48,912 nt of DNA from Deltaproteobacteria bacterium (GCA_021777225.1 JAJYDQ010000028.1:1-48912), one strand, 5' to 3'. Shown: positions 36,216-45,119, counted from the first letter of the stretch. The notes: generated by a model from the letters alone, not told the origin. Translations and numbers: made by a program.

Positions 36216-37322
36216 ATGAGATTAAGCCTCAAGAACCTTGCTAATGACATTAGGTTCAATGTGCGGGATTCGCTTGCCTACTTTATATTGTACGTGACCC
36301 AAGGCTGTAACATGGAGTGCGCTCACTGTTTCAACCACTCGCGAAATCACGAATCCAACAAGGACCTGACTATCGAGGAGATAGATCTATTCTCAAGAAA
36401 TTTGGGAAGAATCAAGTACATGACTATGGCCGGCGGGGAACCCTTGCTTCGTTCCCAGTTGGAGACAATTGCCGAGATCTTCTATACAAACAACAAACTT
36501 GACATCCTCAACGTCTCAACGAACGGGTGGCTCACGGATCGAGTTATTTCATTCGTGGAATCAACATTGAACTCCTGCCCTGGACTTACTCTAGCCATCG
36601 CAGTTTCGGTGGATGGCGGCAGGGAAACCCATGACAGCATCCGGCGCAGGAAAGGTAGCTTTGACCGGGCGGTCAACACGCTCAAAGAATTGAAGCGTGT
36701 GCAAGAACGTGTAGACCCAAACCGTTTGGCCATCTTTGCTCACGGAACGTACAATGCGTTGAACGCTAACGAATTCCTGGACACCGCACGGTTCTTTTCA
36801 GAGAAGATCCAAGTGCCCTACTCAGTGGCTCTAATCAGGGGGGATGGACTCCCGGATGATTCCCTGAGCAATGTGGACATAGACCACTTTTACTCTGTTT
36901 TTAAACACATCATTCCGTTGGTTCGCAGAGGTCTGGCAAAGAATTACCCGTTCAGACGCGCAGGCGTGGCGATGGCCGATTTGGTGGGTGATGTCATCTA
37001 CAATAGTGTAAAACACCACAAGATGACGGTCCCATGCAAGGCCGGCAAGAAGTGTTTCGTAATGACCGCAGACGGTGATGTGATCCTCTGCGAACTGCTC
37101 AAAATAGTGCTCGGTAACATACGCGATCACAACTACGATCCCATGAAGCTTCTCCGTTCAGACACTGCGATTAGTGAAATGAGGGCTATCAGGGAAAATG
37201 AATGTCACTGCACATGGGAGTGTTTTCAGTTAGTGAACGTGTGGTCCTCGCCTAGGATGCTACCCCGTATTATCGGCAAAGCCTTTTCCTATGCCATTCA
37301 GGATTGGCGAAACGGCAAGTAA
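36216..37322 (+). CDS. Radical SAM protein with SPASM-like C-terminus
   Basis: The protein has 368 residues from the ATG at 36216, chosen for the GGGAG site 5 nt upstream; an in-frame TTG at 36189 lacks one. The C-x3-C-x2-C cluster motif is CNMECAHC (C31, C35, C38), followed by MTMAGGEPLL, the SAM-binding GGE. The C-terminus has seven further cysteines: VPCKAGKKC, VILCELL, ENECHCTWEC. These form a SPASM/Twitch-like auxiliary Fe-S region. Such enzymes often modify peptides or mature enzymes, but no precursor peptide is seen here. It is convergent with the acyltransferase-like gene at 37417. Confidence 0.9.
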   Translation: MRLSLKNLANDIRFNVRDSLAYFILYVTQGCNMECAHCFNHSRNHESNKDLTIEEIDLFSRNLGRIKYMTMAGGEPLLRSQLETIAEIFYTNNKLDILNVSTNGWLTDRVISFVESTLNSCPGLTLAIAVSVDGGRETHDSIRRRKGSFDRAVNTLKELKRVQERVDPNRLAIFAHGTYNALNANEFLDTARFFSEKIQVPYSVALIRGDGLPDDSLSNVDIDHFYSVFKHIIPLVRRGLAKNYPFRRAGVAMADLVGDVIYNSVKHHKMTVPCKAGKKCFVMTADGDVILCELLKIVLGNIRDHNYDPMKLLRSDTAISEMRAIRENECHCTWECFQLVNVWSSPRMLPRIIGKAFSYAIQDWRNGK

Positions 37323-37416
37323 CTGTTGGTACGCTGTTCCGTGGCATCAGGACAGTCCGCTCGATTACCAGGTGTCGCTGAAAGCAGGCTTCTGAGTCTC
37401 AGAGAGCATCAAGTAT

Positions 37417-38901
37417 TCAGACAATCGTCCTGTGTACACGCATAAGATTATCCACAATCAAATCCATAAACGCCTCTGCTTCCTGCCGATTGAAGAGACT
37501 GGCGGAGGCCCCGAGGATCATGTTCAAACGGTTTCGGAACAGATAAACTACAAGGAGTAACCGCGTGTTTGACGCAAGTTTGTATCCGAGACCATGTACT
37601 TCTGCGACCTCGAGATCTCCCGAAGCGCTGAGGAATGTATCCCCGGTTGGCTTTCCGTTTCGAATTTCGGGCCAGAGCACGCCAAGAAGGGTGATCGCAA
37701 TCGAAACCTTGTGTTTGTTCAATATATGACTGGCCAATCTTCGCCGAGCGGGAAAAGGTAGAATTCGGAGAATATTGTTGAAACTTTCCAGACTTTCATA
37801 GTAGCGATAATCGTTCCTGGACCTAAAATGCCTCAGACGCTGCGCAGCGAGGACCTGATTAAACTCATTCGGATCTGTTCGTTCGTGCGGCAGGGACCTC
37901 AGGAAAAGGAGCGCACTATTGTTAGGGTTGTCCAGGTTTTTGTACCGTCCTCTCATATTAACCGTCAGCGATGTTGTGAGCGTTCCTGGAGCAATGTTTC
38001 GACGACGATTCCACTCATCCACAGCGAGATGAGAAGCGGCCGTTAGCCAGTCCACCAAGGATGATTGAGTTTCTTTCGAATGCCGGGCGAGAATCCGCGA
38101 GTCCTGCACGGAGATCACTCTCCTGATCTGGTGCTGCTTGTTGCGATCGTGGGCATCACCTGCGCCTGCGGGTAATACAGGGGTCTTCAGGAAGCCTGAC
38201 AGTGTCCGCGCTGCATTCCGGAGTATTCCTCGCCACGTTACCTGTTTGTGTTTCGCCGGTTTTTTCCCTGAGCTTGACAGAGACAGACTGCTTGAAGCCC
38301 ATTCCGGCGGTTGTCCCGAGACAAGCTCATGGTAGGTGGCCAGGAGTTTTTGGCCGAATTCCATGAGGTTACCCACGTCGCCTGCAGCGTGATGAATGAA
38401 GAGGCACAACACATGATGTTTCTCTGATACCCTGATCAAATGGAGTTCGACCGGCAGTTCAGAGAAGAGATCCCAGTCCCTGTCCAAACGCTTTCGCAGT
38501 GTGTACAGCAGACTATCAAGCAACTCGGGGGAGTCGTCTCTGACTAGCAGTTCTTGCTGAAAGAATGGCAGTGAAAGATCTGGTCTCAAGCGCCTGAACA
38601 GATGGTAGCGTCCCTTGAGCTTGATCTCTTTGATCGTGCTACGGAAATTAGGGAAATTTTGTCCTGATAGCTCGACCGCCTGGCTGAATGCCTCTGTATC
38701 CACATGTCCTTTTAGTTCCAATGCGCTAAAAATGATGTTCTTTCCGTAGCCGTAACTCGTGAGGGCCAACATCTCGGATATTGCGTCGAATTTTGGATCA
38801 CAATCGGGCATGACGCTCCAATCGTTGAAATGAATCAAGGTCTCCTGACAACAGGAACATTGAACTATATTAGGACAGTTGGCCGATGTGTGCAATTTCA
38901 T
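37417..38901 (-). CDS. Condensation-domain/WES-type acyltransferase-like protein
   Basis: The protein has 494 residues. The catalytic H-H-x3-D motif is FIHHAAGDVG (H170, H171, D175), as in NRPS condensation domains, PapA-type acyltransferases and wax ester synthases. The rest is weakly conserved (TTSLTVNMRGRYKNLDNPNN resembles the later conserved block). The N-terminus is Cys-rich (CPNIVQCSCC), suggesting a metal site. It probably transfers an acyl group from CoA or a carrier protein to an unknown acceptor. It shares an 85-bp divergent promoter region with lexA, and the LexA operator abuts its candidate -35. Confidence 0.82.
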   Translation of the reverse strand: MKLHTSANCPNIVQCSCCQETLIHFNDWSVMPDCDPKFDAISEMLALTSYGYGKNIIFSALELKGHVDTEAFSQAVELSGQNFPNFRSTIKEIKLKGRYHLFRRLRPDLSLPFFQQELLVRDDSPELLDSLLYTLRKRLDRDWDLFSELPVELHLIRVSEKHHVLCLFIHHAAGDVGNLMEFGQKLLATYHELVSGQPPEWASSSLSLSSSGKKPAKHKQVTWRGILRNAARTLSGFLKTPVLPAGAGDAHDRNKQHQIRRVISVQDSRILARHSKETQSSLVDWLTAASHLAVDEWNRRRNIAPGTLTTSLTVNMRGRYKNLDNPNNSALLFLRSLPHERTDPNEFNQVLAAQRLRHFRSRNDYRYYESLESFNNILRILPFPARRRLASHILNKHKVSIAITLLGVLWPEIRNGKPTGDTFLSASGDLEVAEVHGLGYKLASNTRLLLVVYLFRNRLNMILGASASLFNRQEAEAFMDLIVDNLMRVHRTIV

Positions 38902-38952
38902 AATGTTTCATACCTGTTTGCATCGCGTCCAATTTTATTGAAACTTTTTTCT

Positions 38953-38958
38953 TGTCAA
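38953..38958 (-). promoter_or_regulatory. Candidate -35 of the divergent acyltransferase-like gene
   Basis: TTGACA on the minus strand overlaps the lexA -35 on the other strand and directly abuts the palindrome. AT-rich DNA follows (AATAAAATT), but no clear -10 at 17 nt. It would serve the gene starting at 38901. Confidence 0.4.
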
Positions 38959-38975
38959 GAGACCATATGGTCTCT
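38958..38975. promoter_or_regulatory. LexA operator (SOS box)
   Basis: AGAGACCATATGGTCTCT is a perfect 18-bp palindrome that fills the spacer of the lexA promoter. Position, symmetry and the adjacent repressor gene identify it as the autoregulatory site. It differs from the E. coli (CTGT-N8-ACAG) and Gram-positive (GAAC-N4-GTTC) boxes. No second copy was noticed in the window. Confidence 0.75.
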
Positions 38976-38986
38976 ATAATACAGAC

Positions 38987-39607
38987 ATGACCACCACTGA
39001 ACGACAAAAACAAATCCTGGATTTCATAAGCATGTTCCAAAAACAAGAAGGGTTCCCTCCATCTTTAAGAGAAATATGCAAAGGTATAGGTCTTGTTTCT
39101 CACGGGAGTCTTATAAAGCATATTCGCTCACTGGAATCTCAAGGCCTGATTAAAGGGATGCCCGGGAAAAAAAGGGCCTGGAAATTAGTTGATTCACAAT
39201 CAATAGAGATACCTTCCATACCCGTTCTAGGGAGAATAGCCGCAGGGAATCCCATATTGGCTCAAGAGGACAAAGAAGAACAGTTACCAATTAATCCCTC
39301 ATTCTTTGGCTCATCTGAAGCTTTCGCACTCAGAGTCAAGGGCGATTCAATGATTGAAGCCCACATTCAGGACGGAGATCTCGCTATAATTCGACCTCAG
39401 CAGGAAGCGGAAAACGGCTCCATCGTTGCTGTTATTGTTGAGGGGATTGAACCTGAAGCCACTTTGAAAATTCTTGGAATCACCAAAAACACAATAGAAT
39501 TACGACCTGCAAATGAATTTTATGAATCATTAATTTTTAGAGGAAACGATCGTTCAAAGATAAAAGTCTTGGGAAAGCTTGTCGGGATTATACGGGCCAA
39601 ACCCTAA
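38987..39607 (+). CDS. lexA: LexA-type SOS repressor
   Basis: The protein has 206 residues. The N-terminal winged helix (about 1-66; TERQKQILDFISMFQKQEGF, SLREICKGIGL) binds DNA. The C-terminal S24 protease domain has the Ala-Gly self-cleavage site in GRIAAGNP (A86-G87), the catalytic Ser in VKGDSMIEAHI (S121) and the Lys in EATLKIL (K161). RecA-stimulated self-cleavage would derepress the palindrome upstream. The recognition helix differs from that of E. coli LexA, matching the unusual operator. It precedes a DnaE2-like polymerase, the arrangement of lexA2-mutasome loci, though imuA and imuB are not in the window. Confidence 0.95.
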   Translation: MTTTERQKQILDFISMFQKQEGFPPSLREICKGIGLVSHGSLIKHIRSLESQGLIKGMPGKKRAWKLVDSQSIEIPSIPVLGRIAAGNPILAQEDKEEQLPINPSFFGSSEAFALRVKGDSMIEAHIQDGDLAIIRPQQEAENGSIVAVIVEGIEPEATLKILGITKNTIELRPANEFYESLIFRGNDRSKIKVLGKLVGIIRAKP

Positions 39608-39681
39608 CAAGCTTGCCACTCTCGTTCCAAATCGAACAAATCGATTAAACGACCAAAACATAACAATGTGATCATGTTTTC

Positions 39682-42267
39682 ATGAATATGGATACCTTTG
39701 TTCATCTTGAAGTCCTTAGCGCCTTCTCATTTCTTTGGGGGACCTTCACCCCGGAAGATCTGGTCGAGGCCGTCGTATCAATGGGACAGAAGTCCGTAGC
39801 CCTTACCGATTATGGGCTGCACGGGGCTATTAGGTTCTATAAGGCGGCTGTTAGGAGCGGAATTCAACCAATCATAGGGACGAAACATCGAATCTGGGAT
39901 GGGTCCCAGGTAACTTTTTTGGCGACAAGTTTTGAATCTTACAGGAACCTTTGCCGTCTTGTGTCAATTACTTCGAATTCCGGGGTCATTACCAAACAGG
40001 ACTTGAGCCATTATTCGAAGGGACTGGTGACAATAGCCGGTGGCCGAGATTCCCTGATTTGCGCCGCCCTTAAAAAAAGGAGATTTGACGAAGCGGAATT
40101 AGGTTTGCTGGAATTGAAATCGTCATTAAATAACCCTGAATGGCTTTTTATAACCATTCAAAATGATGGCGGGTCCGATCAACTATTAGAAAACAAGATA
40201 GACTTTGCCTTATCCATGAATATTCAGATCGTAGCCACAAACGAGGTCACATTCCTGACGCCTCGGGACTATATCCTCCACCGCATATTGGTCAACATTC
40301 AGTGTAAACATCATCACAGGACAGTCACGCCTCTACCGAATGACAGTTTCTTTTTAACCTCCATCGAAGAAATGGAAAATCGAATTAACTATCATCAAGC
40401 GATTGAAAACACTCAATATGTGGCTTCACTTTGCAAGAGATTTTCCCTCCCTGTCGGAAAACTTCATCCTCCGTCTATTCAAGCCCCTAAAAAGGCGTCG
40501 GAAAAACTTACCAAACTATGTTTCAAGGAATTGGCCACGCTCAATAGCCCTGTTGGCGTTAACTATTTCCGCCGCCTTGATCTCGAATTGGAAGCCGTAA
40601 ATAAAACCCGACTGGCTGATTTCTTTCTTTTAGTCAGAAACGTAGTTGACTTTGCCCGCTCGGGGAATATCCGCCACAGCGTCCGTGGTTCAGCCGCAGG
40701 AAGCTTGATAGTTTATTTAATCCTTGGCGGTGTTGATCCAGTAGCCAACGATCTACTTTTCGAACGCTTCATTAATGATGGCCGTGGAGATATGCCGGAC
40801 ATAGACATTGATTTTGACTCTGAACGCAGGGATGAGGTGATCAACTATGTTCTGGGATTATTTCCACGGCAGACGGCAATGGTCTGCACAATCCACAAGT
40901 TCAAATGCCGGAGCGCTGTGCGTTTGGCGGCAAGAGCTATGGGATATCCTCTGAACGAGATAAACCGTCTTGCTTCATGCCTTCCCTGGTCACTTAGAGG
41001 ACGTGATCTGAAGCTGTCCCTGCAAGAATTACCGGAATTAAGAAGCGCTCCAATCCAGAAAGAAACACAGCTTGTGGATTTGGCATCAAGGCTTACAGGT
41101 CTTCCTTTCCAGACATCAGTTCATTTAGGGGGTATAATAATTGCTCCTGACGACATTAATACCTGGTCGCCAGTGGGTAGATCACCTAAAGGATTACCTG
41201 TAAGCCAACTGGATAAAGACGATGTTGAAGCTTTAGGTCTTCTCAAGCTGGACATATTGGGACTACGTATGCACACAGCTATCACAAAGGCCCTTGAGAT
41301 ATTGGATGAAAAAGGAATCAACCTGAATCTTGACCATATTCCCCTGGATGACAAAAGGACTTATTCACTACTTTGCAGCACCCATAGTGTCGGGGTTTTC
41401 CAGCTTGAATCTCCCGGACAACGCAGCCTTTTGGGATGTCTCCAGCCAACCGAGTTTAAAGATCTGGTAGCGGAAGTTTCTCTTTTCAGGCCCGGTCCGG
41501 TTGAAGGCGATATGGTTAACGTTTACATTCGGAGGCGAAACCAAGAAGAGTCTGTCCCTTTTTTACACGGGACTATTTCAGAAGTATTGAAAGAGACCTA
41601 CGGTGTAATTCTTTTCCAGGAACAGGTTTTACGCATCGCCCATTTTTTTGCCGGTTTGTCTTACGCTGAAGCTGACGCATTCCGTAGAGCCATGACAAAA
41701 GACCGGAAATCCAGAAAGATGGAACTTCTGAAACAGTGTTTCATTGAAGGCGCAATAGATCATGGGCATAGCAAATCTCTCGCGGAGAAAGTTTTCACTC
41801 AGGTTTCAGCTTTCGCGTCGTACGGGTTTTGTAAGGCCCACGCCGCTTCATTCGCTCACATTACCTATCAAAGCGCTTACCTGAAAGCTCATTATCCTCA
41901 GGCTTTTTATCTTGGGCTTCTAAACGCCGGACAAGTGGGCTCATATCCCCATTCAGTAGTAATAAACGAGGCGAGGAGATGGGGCTTACGAATATATCCA
42001 CCCCATGTTAACTCAAGCGATGTTGAATACACGGCTGAGGGGACAGGGATAAGGGTCCCGCTGGACGTAATAAACGGGGTTGGACCTGCCCTGGCCCGCC
42101 GCATTCGAGCCAATCGTAAAAGATTTGGGCCATTCCAGAGTCGCGAAGAATTTCTGGCCCGCATTCCGGCTCCTAAGCGCATAGAGGATACCCTGTCTAT
42201 CGCGGGGGCTTTTGAAGGCCTCGAATATTACGAATGGGGATTGATCCAGGAAGCCTATAATGCTTAA
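39682..42267 (+). CDS. dnaE2: DnaE2/ImuC-like error-prone DNA polymerase III alpha, lacking the OB fold
   Basis: The protein has 861 residues against about 1050 for typical DnaE2. The order is an N-terminal PHP domain with degraded metal ligands (HLEVLSAFSF, LTDYGLHGA), palm/thumb with RHSVRGSAAGS and the catalytic Asps in MPDIDIDF (D373, D375), fingers (SVGVFQLES, EVSLFRPGP, YGVILFQEQ), the YGFCKAHA segment, and a helix-hairpin-helix (GVGPALARRIR). It stops before the C-terminal OB fold, which is encoded by the next, overlapping gene. DnaE2 enzymes do mutagenic translesion synthesis under SOS control. It lies 75 nt after lexA; no Shine-Dalgarno sequence is evident at the start. Confidence 0.9.
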   Translation: MNMDTFVHLEVLSAFSFLWGTFTPEDLVEAVVSMGQKSVALTDYGLHGAIRFYKAAVRSGIQPIIGTKHRIWDGSQVTFLATSFESYRNLCRLVSITSNSGVITKQDLSHYSKGLVTIAGGRDSLICAALKKRRFDEAELGLLELKSSLNNPEWLFITIQNDGGSDQLLENKIDFALSMNIQIVATNEVTFLTPRDYILHRILVNIQCKHHHRTVTPLPNDSFFLTSIEEMENRINYHQAIENTQYVASLCKRFSLPVGKLHPPSIQAPKKASEKLTKLCFKELATLNSPVGVNYFRRLDLELEAVNKTRLADFFLLVRNVVDFARSGNIRHSVRGSAAGSLIVYLILGGVDPVANDLLFERFINDGRGDMPDIDIDFDSERRDEVINYVLGLFPRQTAMVCTIHKFKCRSAVRLAARAMGYPLNEINRLASCLPWSLRGRDLKLSLQELPELRSAPIQKETQLVDLASRLTGLPFQTSVHLGGIIIAPDDINTWSPVGRSPKGLPVSQLDKDDVEALGLLKLDILGLRMHTAITKALEILDEKGINLNLDHIPLDDKRTYSLLCSTHSVGVFQLESPGQRSLLGCLQPTEFKDLVAEVSLFRPGPVEGDMVNVYIRRRNQEESVPFLHGTISEVLKETYGVILFQEQVLRIAHFFAGLSYAEADAFRRAMTKDRKSRKMELLKQCFIEGAIDHGHSKSLAEKVFTQVSAFASYGFCKAHAASFAHITYQSAYLKAHYPQAFYLGLLNAGQVGSYPHSVVINEARRWGLRIYPPHVNSSDVEYTAEGTGIRVPLDVINGVGPALARRIRANRKRFGPFQSREEFLARIPAPKRIEDTLSIAGAFEGLEYYEWGLIQEAYNA

Positions 42268-42721
42268 CAGGGCCAAATATATAAATGAGGCCGCCAGGAC
42301 TCGGGCTTATAATGAAACCGTCTCCATGAAAGTCTTCTGTCACGCCCATCCTTTGTCTGTGATGAGACCTTTGCTAATTCAGCAAAATATTATCAAGGCG
42401 ACTGACTTGCGACGTTTACCATCGGGCAGTCTTGTAAGGGTTATCGGTTTGCTCGTGATCGTGCATACTCCGCCCACAAAATCGGGCAAAAGGGTTATGT
42501 TCCTGACGATGGAGGATGAAACCGGGCTGATTGATGTGGTGGTTTTCCCAAAAGCCCAGAAGGGGTTTGCCCGAACTATACTTACCAGTGAGGTTCTCGC
42601 TGTTGAGGGTAAATTGCAAAAACAGGGAGTTAAAGGGATATCAATATCAATCGTCATGGAGAAGGCGCTGACAGCCTGGAGCGGTCGATTGGATAAATTC
42701 CTAAAAATGGAGGTTCATTAG
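42260..42721 (+). CDS. OB-fold protein, split-off C-terminus of the DnaE2-like polymerase
   Basis: The protein has 153 residues. The segment MKVFCHAHPLSVMRPLL corresponds to the stretch that in one-piece DnaE2 proteins joins the helix-hairpin-helix to the OB fold. SLVRVIGLLVIVHTPPTKSGKRV and FLTMEDETGLIDVVVFPKA are the OB-fold (tRNA_anti type) strands. The ATG overlaps the polymerase stop by 8 nt (ATGCTTAA), in the +1 frame, and AGGA lies 8 nt upstream. A working ribosome site argues for a genuine two-subunit arrangement rather than a sequencing slip. It probably binds single-stranded DNA or the clamp/ImuB side of the mutasome (inference). Confidence 0.85.
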   Translation: MLNRAKYINEAARTRAYNETVSMKVFCHAHPLSVMRPLLIQQNIIKATDLRRLPSGSLVRVIGLLVIVHTPPTKSGKRVMFLTMEDETGLIDVVVFPKAQKGFARTILTSEVLAVEGKLQKQGVKGISISIVMEKALTAWSGRLDKFLKMEVH

Positions 42722-42948
42722 TTATGGCGGACGGGACCGGTCCTTACATTTCTGACGCCGTTGACTACTTAATCTATAAATAGTTCCGGATAAAGTTTTC
42801 TCGCGCAGTCCGGGCAAATTCCGTGACCATTTCAGTCCACACGTGATTTTGATGCGGCCAATTTTGGGTGAAGAAACTTCTTACATTTTGGACGGCACTA
42901 TGGTAAAAAAATTATTTTCGGGAATTTTGGACTTTGGAGGCATGAAAC

Positions 42949-44484
42949 GTGCTTGAGATACTGTCTCGTGGTTTCCGAGACGCCCGTCAATACTTGCAGG
43001 GAATGAGGACGCTAAACGAGGAAAATCTCGGTGAAGCCCTCAAGATTGTCCGCATGTCCCTTCTGGAAGCTGATGTCGAATTCCAGGTAACCCGCTCCTT
43101 TCTGGACAAAGTCAAAGAGCAGGCTATTGGAGAAATAGTTCAGGTAAAGGTCAAACACAAAGACAAAAAGCTCAAGATTGCACCCGGGGATCACTTTATC
43201 AGGCTGTGCCAGGATGAACTCGTACGTCTCATGGGACCGGCCGATGTTTCACTGAATTTTCGATCCAAGCCGGTCAGTTCGATCATGTTGGTAGGGCTTC
43301 AAGGCTCGGGGAAAACCACCACAGCAGCCAAGATAGCCAAATATTTAGTAAAATCCGGGAAGGCGCCAATGCTTGTAGCGGCCGACGTTTATCGTCCCGC
43401 CGCTGTTGAACAACTTAAAAAATTAGGCAAAGACCTTAACATTCCTGTTCATTCAAACGGTTCCGCCAATCCGCCGGAAATCTGCAAAGCCGCCCTTTCC
43501 AAGGCGCCGGAACTTGGATGCGATGTGGCTATATTCGACACCGCCGGTCGTCTGACCGTCGACTCGAACTTGATGGACGAACTGCATCAGATCGAAAGGC
43601 TCACATCTCCAGACAATGTGCTCCTGGTCTGTGACGCAATGATTGGCCAAGAGTCGGTAAATGTCGCAAAGGCCTTCAACGAGAGTATCAACCTTACCGG
43701 TTTCATCCTCACGAAACTTGATGGTGACGCCAGAGGTGGGGCCGCCATATCCGTAAAGGAAGCGACGGGTGTGCCTATAAAATTCCTGGGTATGGGCGAA
43801 GGTCTCGACCGCCTGGAGGAATTCAGGCCTGAAGGGTTGGCTTCCCGCATACTGGGATTAGGGGATGTCGTAGGATTAGTTAAAGATTTTGAAGAAGTTG
43901 TCGATGAAAAGAAAGCTGAAGAAGACGCTATGCGTATGCTTCAAGGCAACTTCACGCTCAACGATTTTCTGTCTCAAATTCGCACAATAAAGAAAATGGG
44001 CCCTTTAAAGGACGTTGTTGAAAAGCTCCCGTTTTTTCAGGGCGGGCTTCCCGCTCAAGCCAACTTTGACGATTATGAACTCGTCAAGATCGAATCCATG
44101 ATTAACTCAATGACCCCAGGTGAACGAAAAGCGCCGGATCTCATTAATGACAGTCGTATCAAACGAATATCGACAGGTTCCGGACGCAAGGAAAACGAAG
44201 TTCGGGATTTGTTGACAAAATTCAAGGATATGCGCGACCTCATGAGCGCAATGGGAGGCGGCAAACTCCGTGGTCGCTGGAAAAGAATGAAGGGACTGAA
44301 GCGCATGTTTAGCGGTGGTCTAGGAAATCTCATGGGAGGTGATGCGCCCGCTGTTCCCACTCCGGAAAACCCCTTTGGTCTCCCGGAAGTCAAGCAGGGA
44401 CAGCAAGCTTCCAGGAAGAACCTCGAAAAGCAGCGCAAGAAAAACAAGGAAGCAAAAAAGGCGAGGAAAAAATCCCGTCGATAA
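42949..44484 (+). CDS. ffh: Signal recognition particle protein Ffh
   Basis: The protein has 511 residues and is the GTPase of SRP, which binds 4.5S RNA and signal sequences and delivers nascent membrane proteins to FtsY. The N domain contains LNEENLGEALKIVRMSLLEADV. The G domain has GLQGSGKTT (116-124), DTAGR, TKLDGDARGG and a GQ-type LGMGEGLDRLEEF. The M domain includes FTLNDFLSQIRTIKKMGPL and the RNA-binding segment RISTGSG. The C-terminus is unusually basic (about 40 residues ending KKARKKSRR). The start is a GTG at 42949 with GGAGG about 7 nt upstream. No 4.5S RNA or rpsP is seen beside it. Confidence 0.97.
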   Translation: MLEILSRGFRDARQYLQGMRTLNEENLGEALKIVRMSLLEADVEFQVTRSFLDKVKEQAIGEIVQVKVKHKDKKLKIAPGDHFIRLCQDELVRLMGPADVSLNFRSKPVSSIMLVGLQGSGKTTTAAKIAKYLVKSGKAPMLVAADVYRPAAVEQLKKLGKDLNIPVHSNGSANPPEICKAALSKAPELGCDVAIFDTAGRLTVDSNLMDELHQIERLTSPDNVLLVCDAMIGQESVNVAKAFNESINLTGFILTKLDGDARGGAAISVKEATGVPIKFLGMGEGLDRLEEFRPEGLASRILGLGDVVGLVKDFEEVVDEKKAEEDAMRMLQGNFTLNDFLSQIRTIKKMGPLKDVVEKLPFFQGGLPAQANFDDYELVKIESMINSMTPGERKAPDLINDSRIKRISTGSGRKENEVRDLLTKFKDMRDLMSAMGGGKLRGRWKRMKGLKRMFSGGLGNLMGGDAPAVPTPENPFGLPEVKQGQQASRKNLEKQRKKNKEAKKARKKSRR

Positions 44485-44616
44485 ACACTTGTCTTGTTGT
44501 TATACGAAAGGTGATGTCCTACATGTTATCAGATTAGGAAGTTAAATGGGCCTCGCCGTAATGCTTGAATCCGGTTCCATGTTTCGAACCGACTTTACAT
44601 TAAGATGGAGGAAAAA

Positions 44617-45036
44617 ATGCTCTGGAAATTAATTGGAATGATCATTCTTGGGATAATCAGCGGCGGATTGAGTTACTACAAAAAAAACTTTTTTGTGAAT
44701 ATCTTCGATGACATCCTCGGAAGAGAAGAAGACACCGACACTGTCAACAGAATCGGCAGAGGATTTTTCTATGGCTTTTTTTTCCCGCTTTATTTTTTCC
44801 TGTTACTGGCAGGTCTTGCCGCCCTGGTTTCCTTCCTTATTTCAGCGGGTATAATTGCGGCCATACTTTTTGTCCTGGTATGGATCACCGAAAAGCTCCT
44901 GCCTCAAAAATGGATAGGTGAAGTTTGTCTTTCACTGTTTAAGAAGATAGGCCTTAAAGGCGCTGAATCGGCCAGCCAACCTTGTTGCACTGTTCAATCG
45001 GATATTTATCCCCCTTCGGACAACTCTAACAAATAG
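44617..45036 (+). CDS. Membrane protein of unknown function
   Basis: The protein has 139 residues from the ATG at 44617, chosen because GGAGG lies exactly 5 nt upstream; an ATG at 44605 overlaps that site. Hydrophobic helices appear near 3-18 and at about 48-75 and 75-95 (FFYGFFFPLYFFLLLAGLAA and SFLISAGIIAAILFVLVWI). The C-terminal tail holds a Cys-Cys pair (QPCCTVQ). I recognise no family. It lies 130 nt after ffh with no clear terminator between, so it may be read through from ffh. Confidence 0.7.
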   Translation: MLWKLIGMIILGIISGGLSYYKKNFFVNIFDDILGREEDTDTVNRIGRGFFYGFFFPLYFFLLLAGLAALVSFLISAGIIAAILFVLVWITEKLLPQKWIGEVCLSLFKKIGLKGAESASQPCCTVQSDIYPPSDNSNK

Positions 45037-45096
45037 AAACTGTGTCCAACGCCAACTCGAACCAGACGTTAGAAATCCGAAAGAAGTAAGACAAAA

Positions 45097-45119
45097 GAAG
45101 GCGCTGTTTGAGCGCCTTC
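45097..45119. terminator. Strong hairpin, possibly a terminator read on the minus strand
   Basis: GAAGGCGCT and AGCGCCTTC form a perfect 9-bp stem with loop GTTTG. The plus-strand side lacks a T-run; the minus-strand side has TTTTGTCTT. There is no minus-strand gene for it to serve, so it may instead protect the 3' end of the upstream plus-strand message. Confidence 0.4.

Larger units (their letters stand above)
38952..38980 (+). promoter_or_regulatory. lexA promoter giving a probable leaderless mRNA
   Basis: TTGTCA (38952-38957), exactly 17 nt, and TATAAT (38975-38980) form a near-consensus sigma70 promoter. The -10 ends only 6 nt before the ATG at 38987, so transcription should start on or next to the start codon, and no Shine-Dalgarno sequence is possible. 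Confidence 0.75.

Noticed and set aside
42724-42783. A 19-codon frame between the OB-fold gene and ffh.
   Set aside because: Too short, no convincing ribosome site, and no features beyond chance.
42722-42948. A 4.5S SRP RNA gene next to ffh.
   Set aside because: The conserved GNAR-loop hairpin and internal loops of SRP RNA were not seen in this interval.
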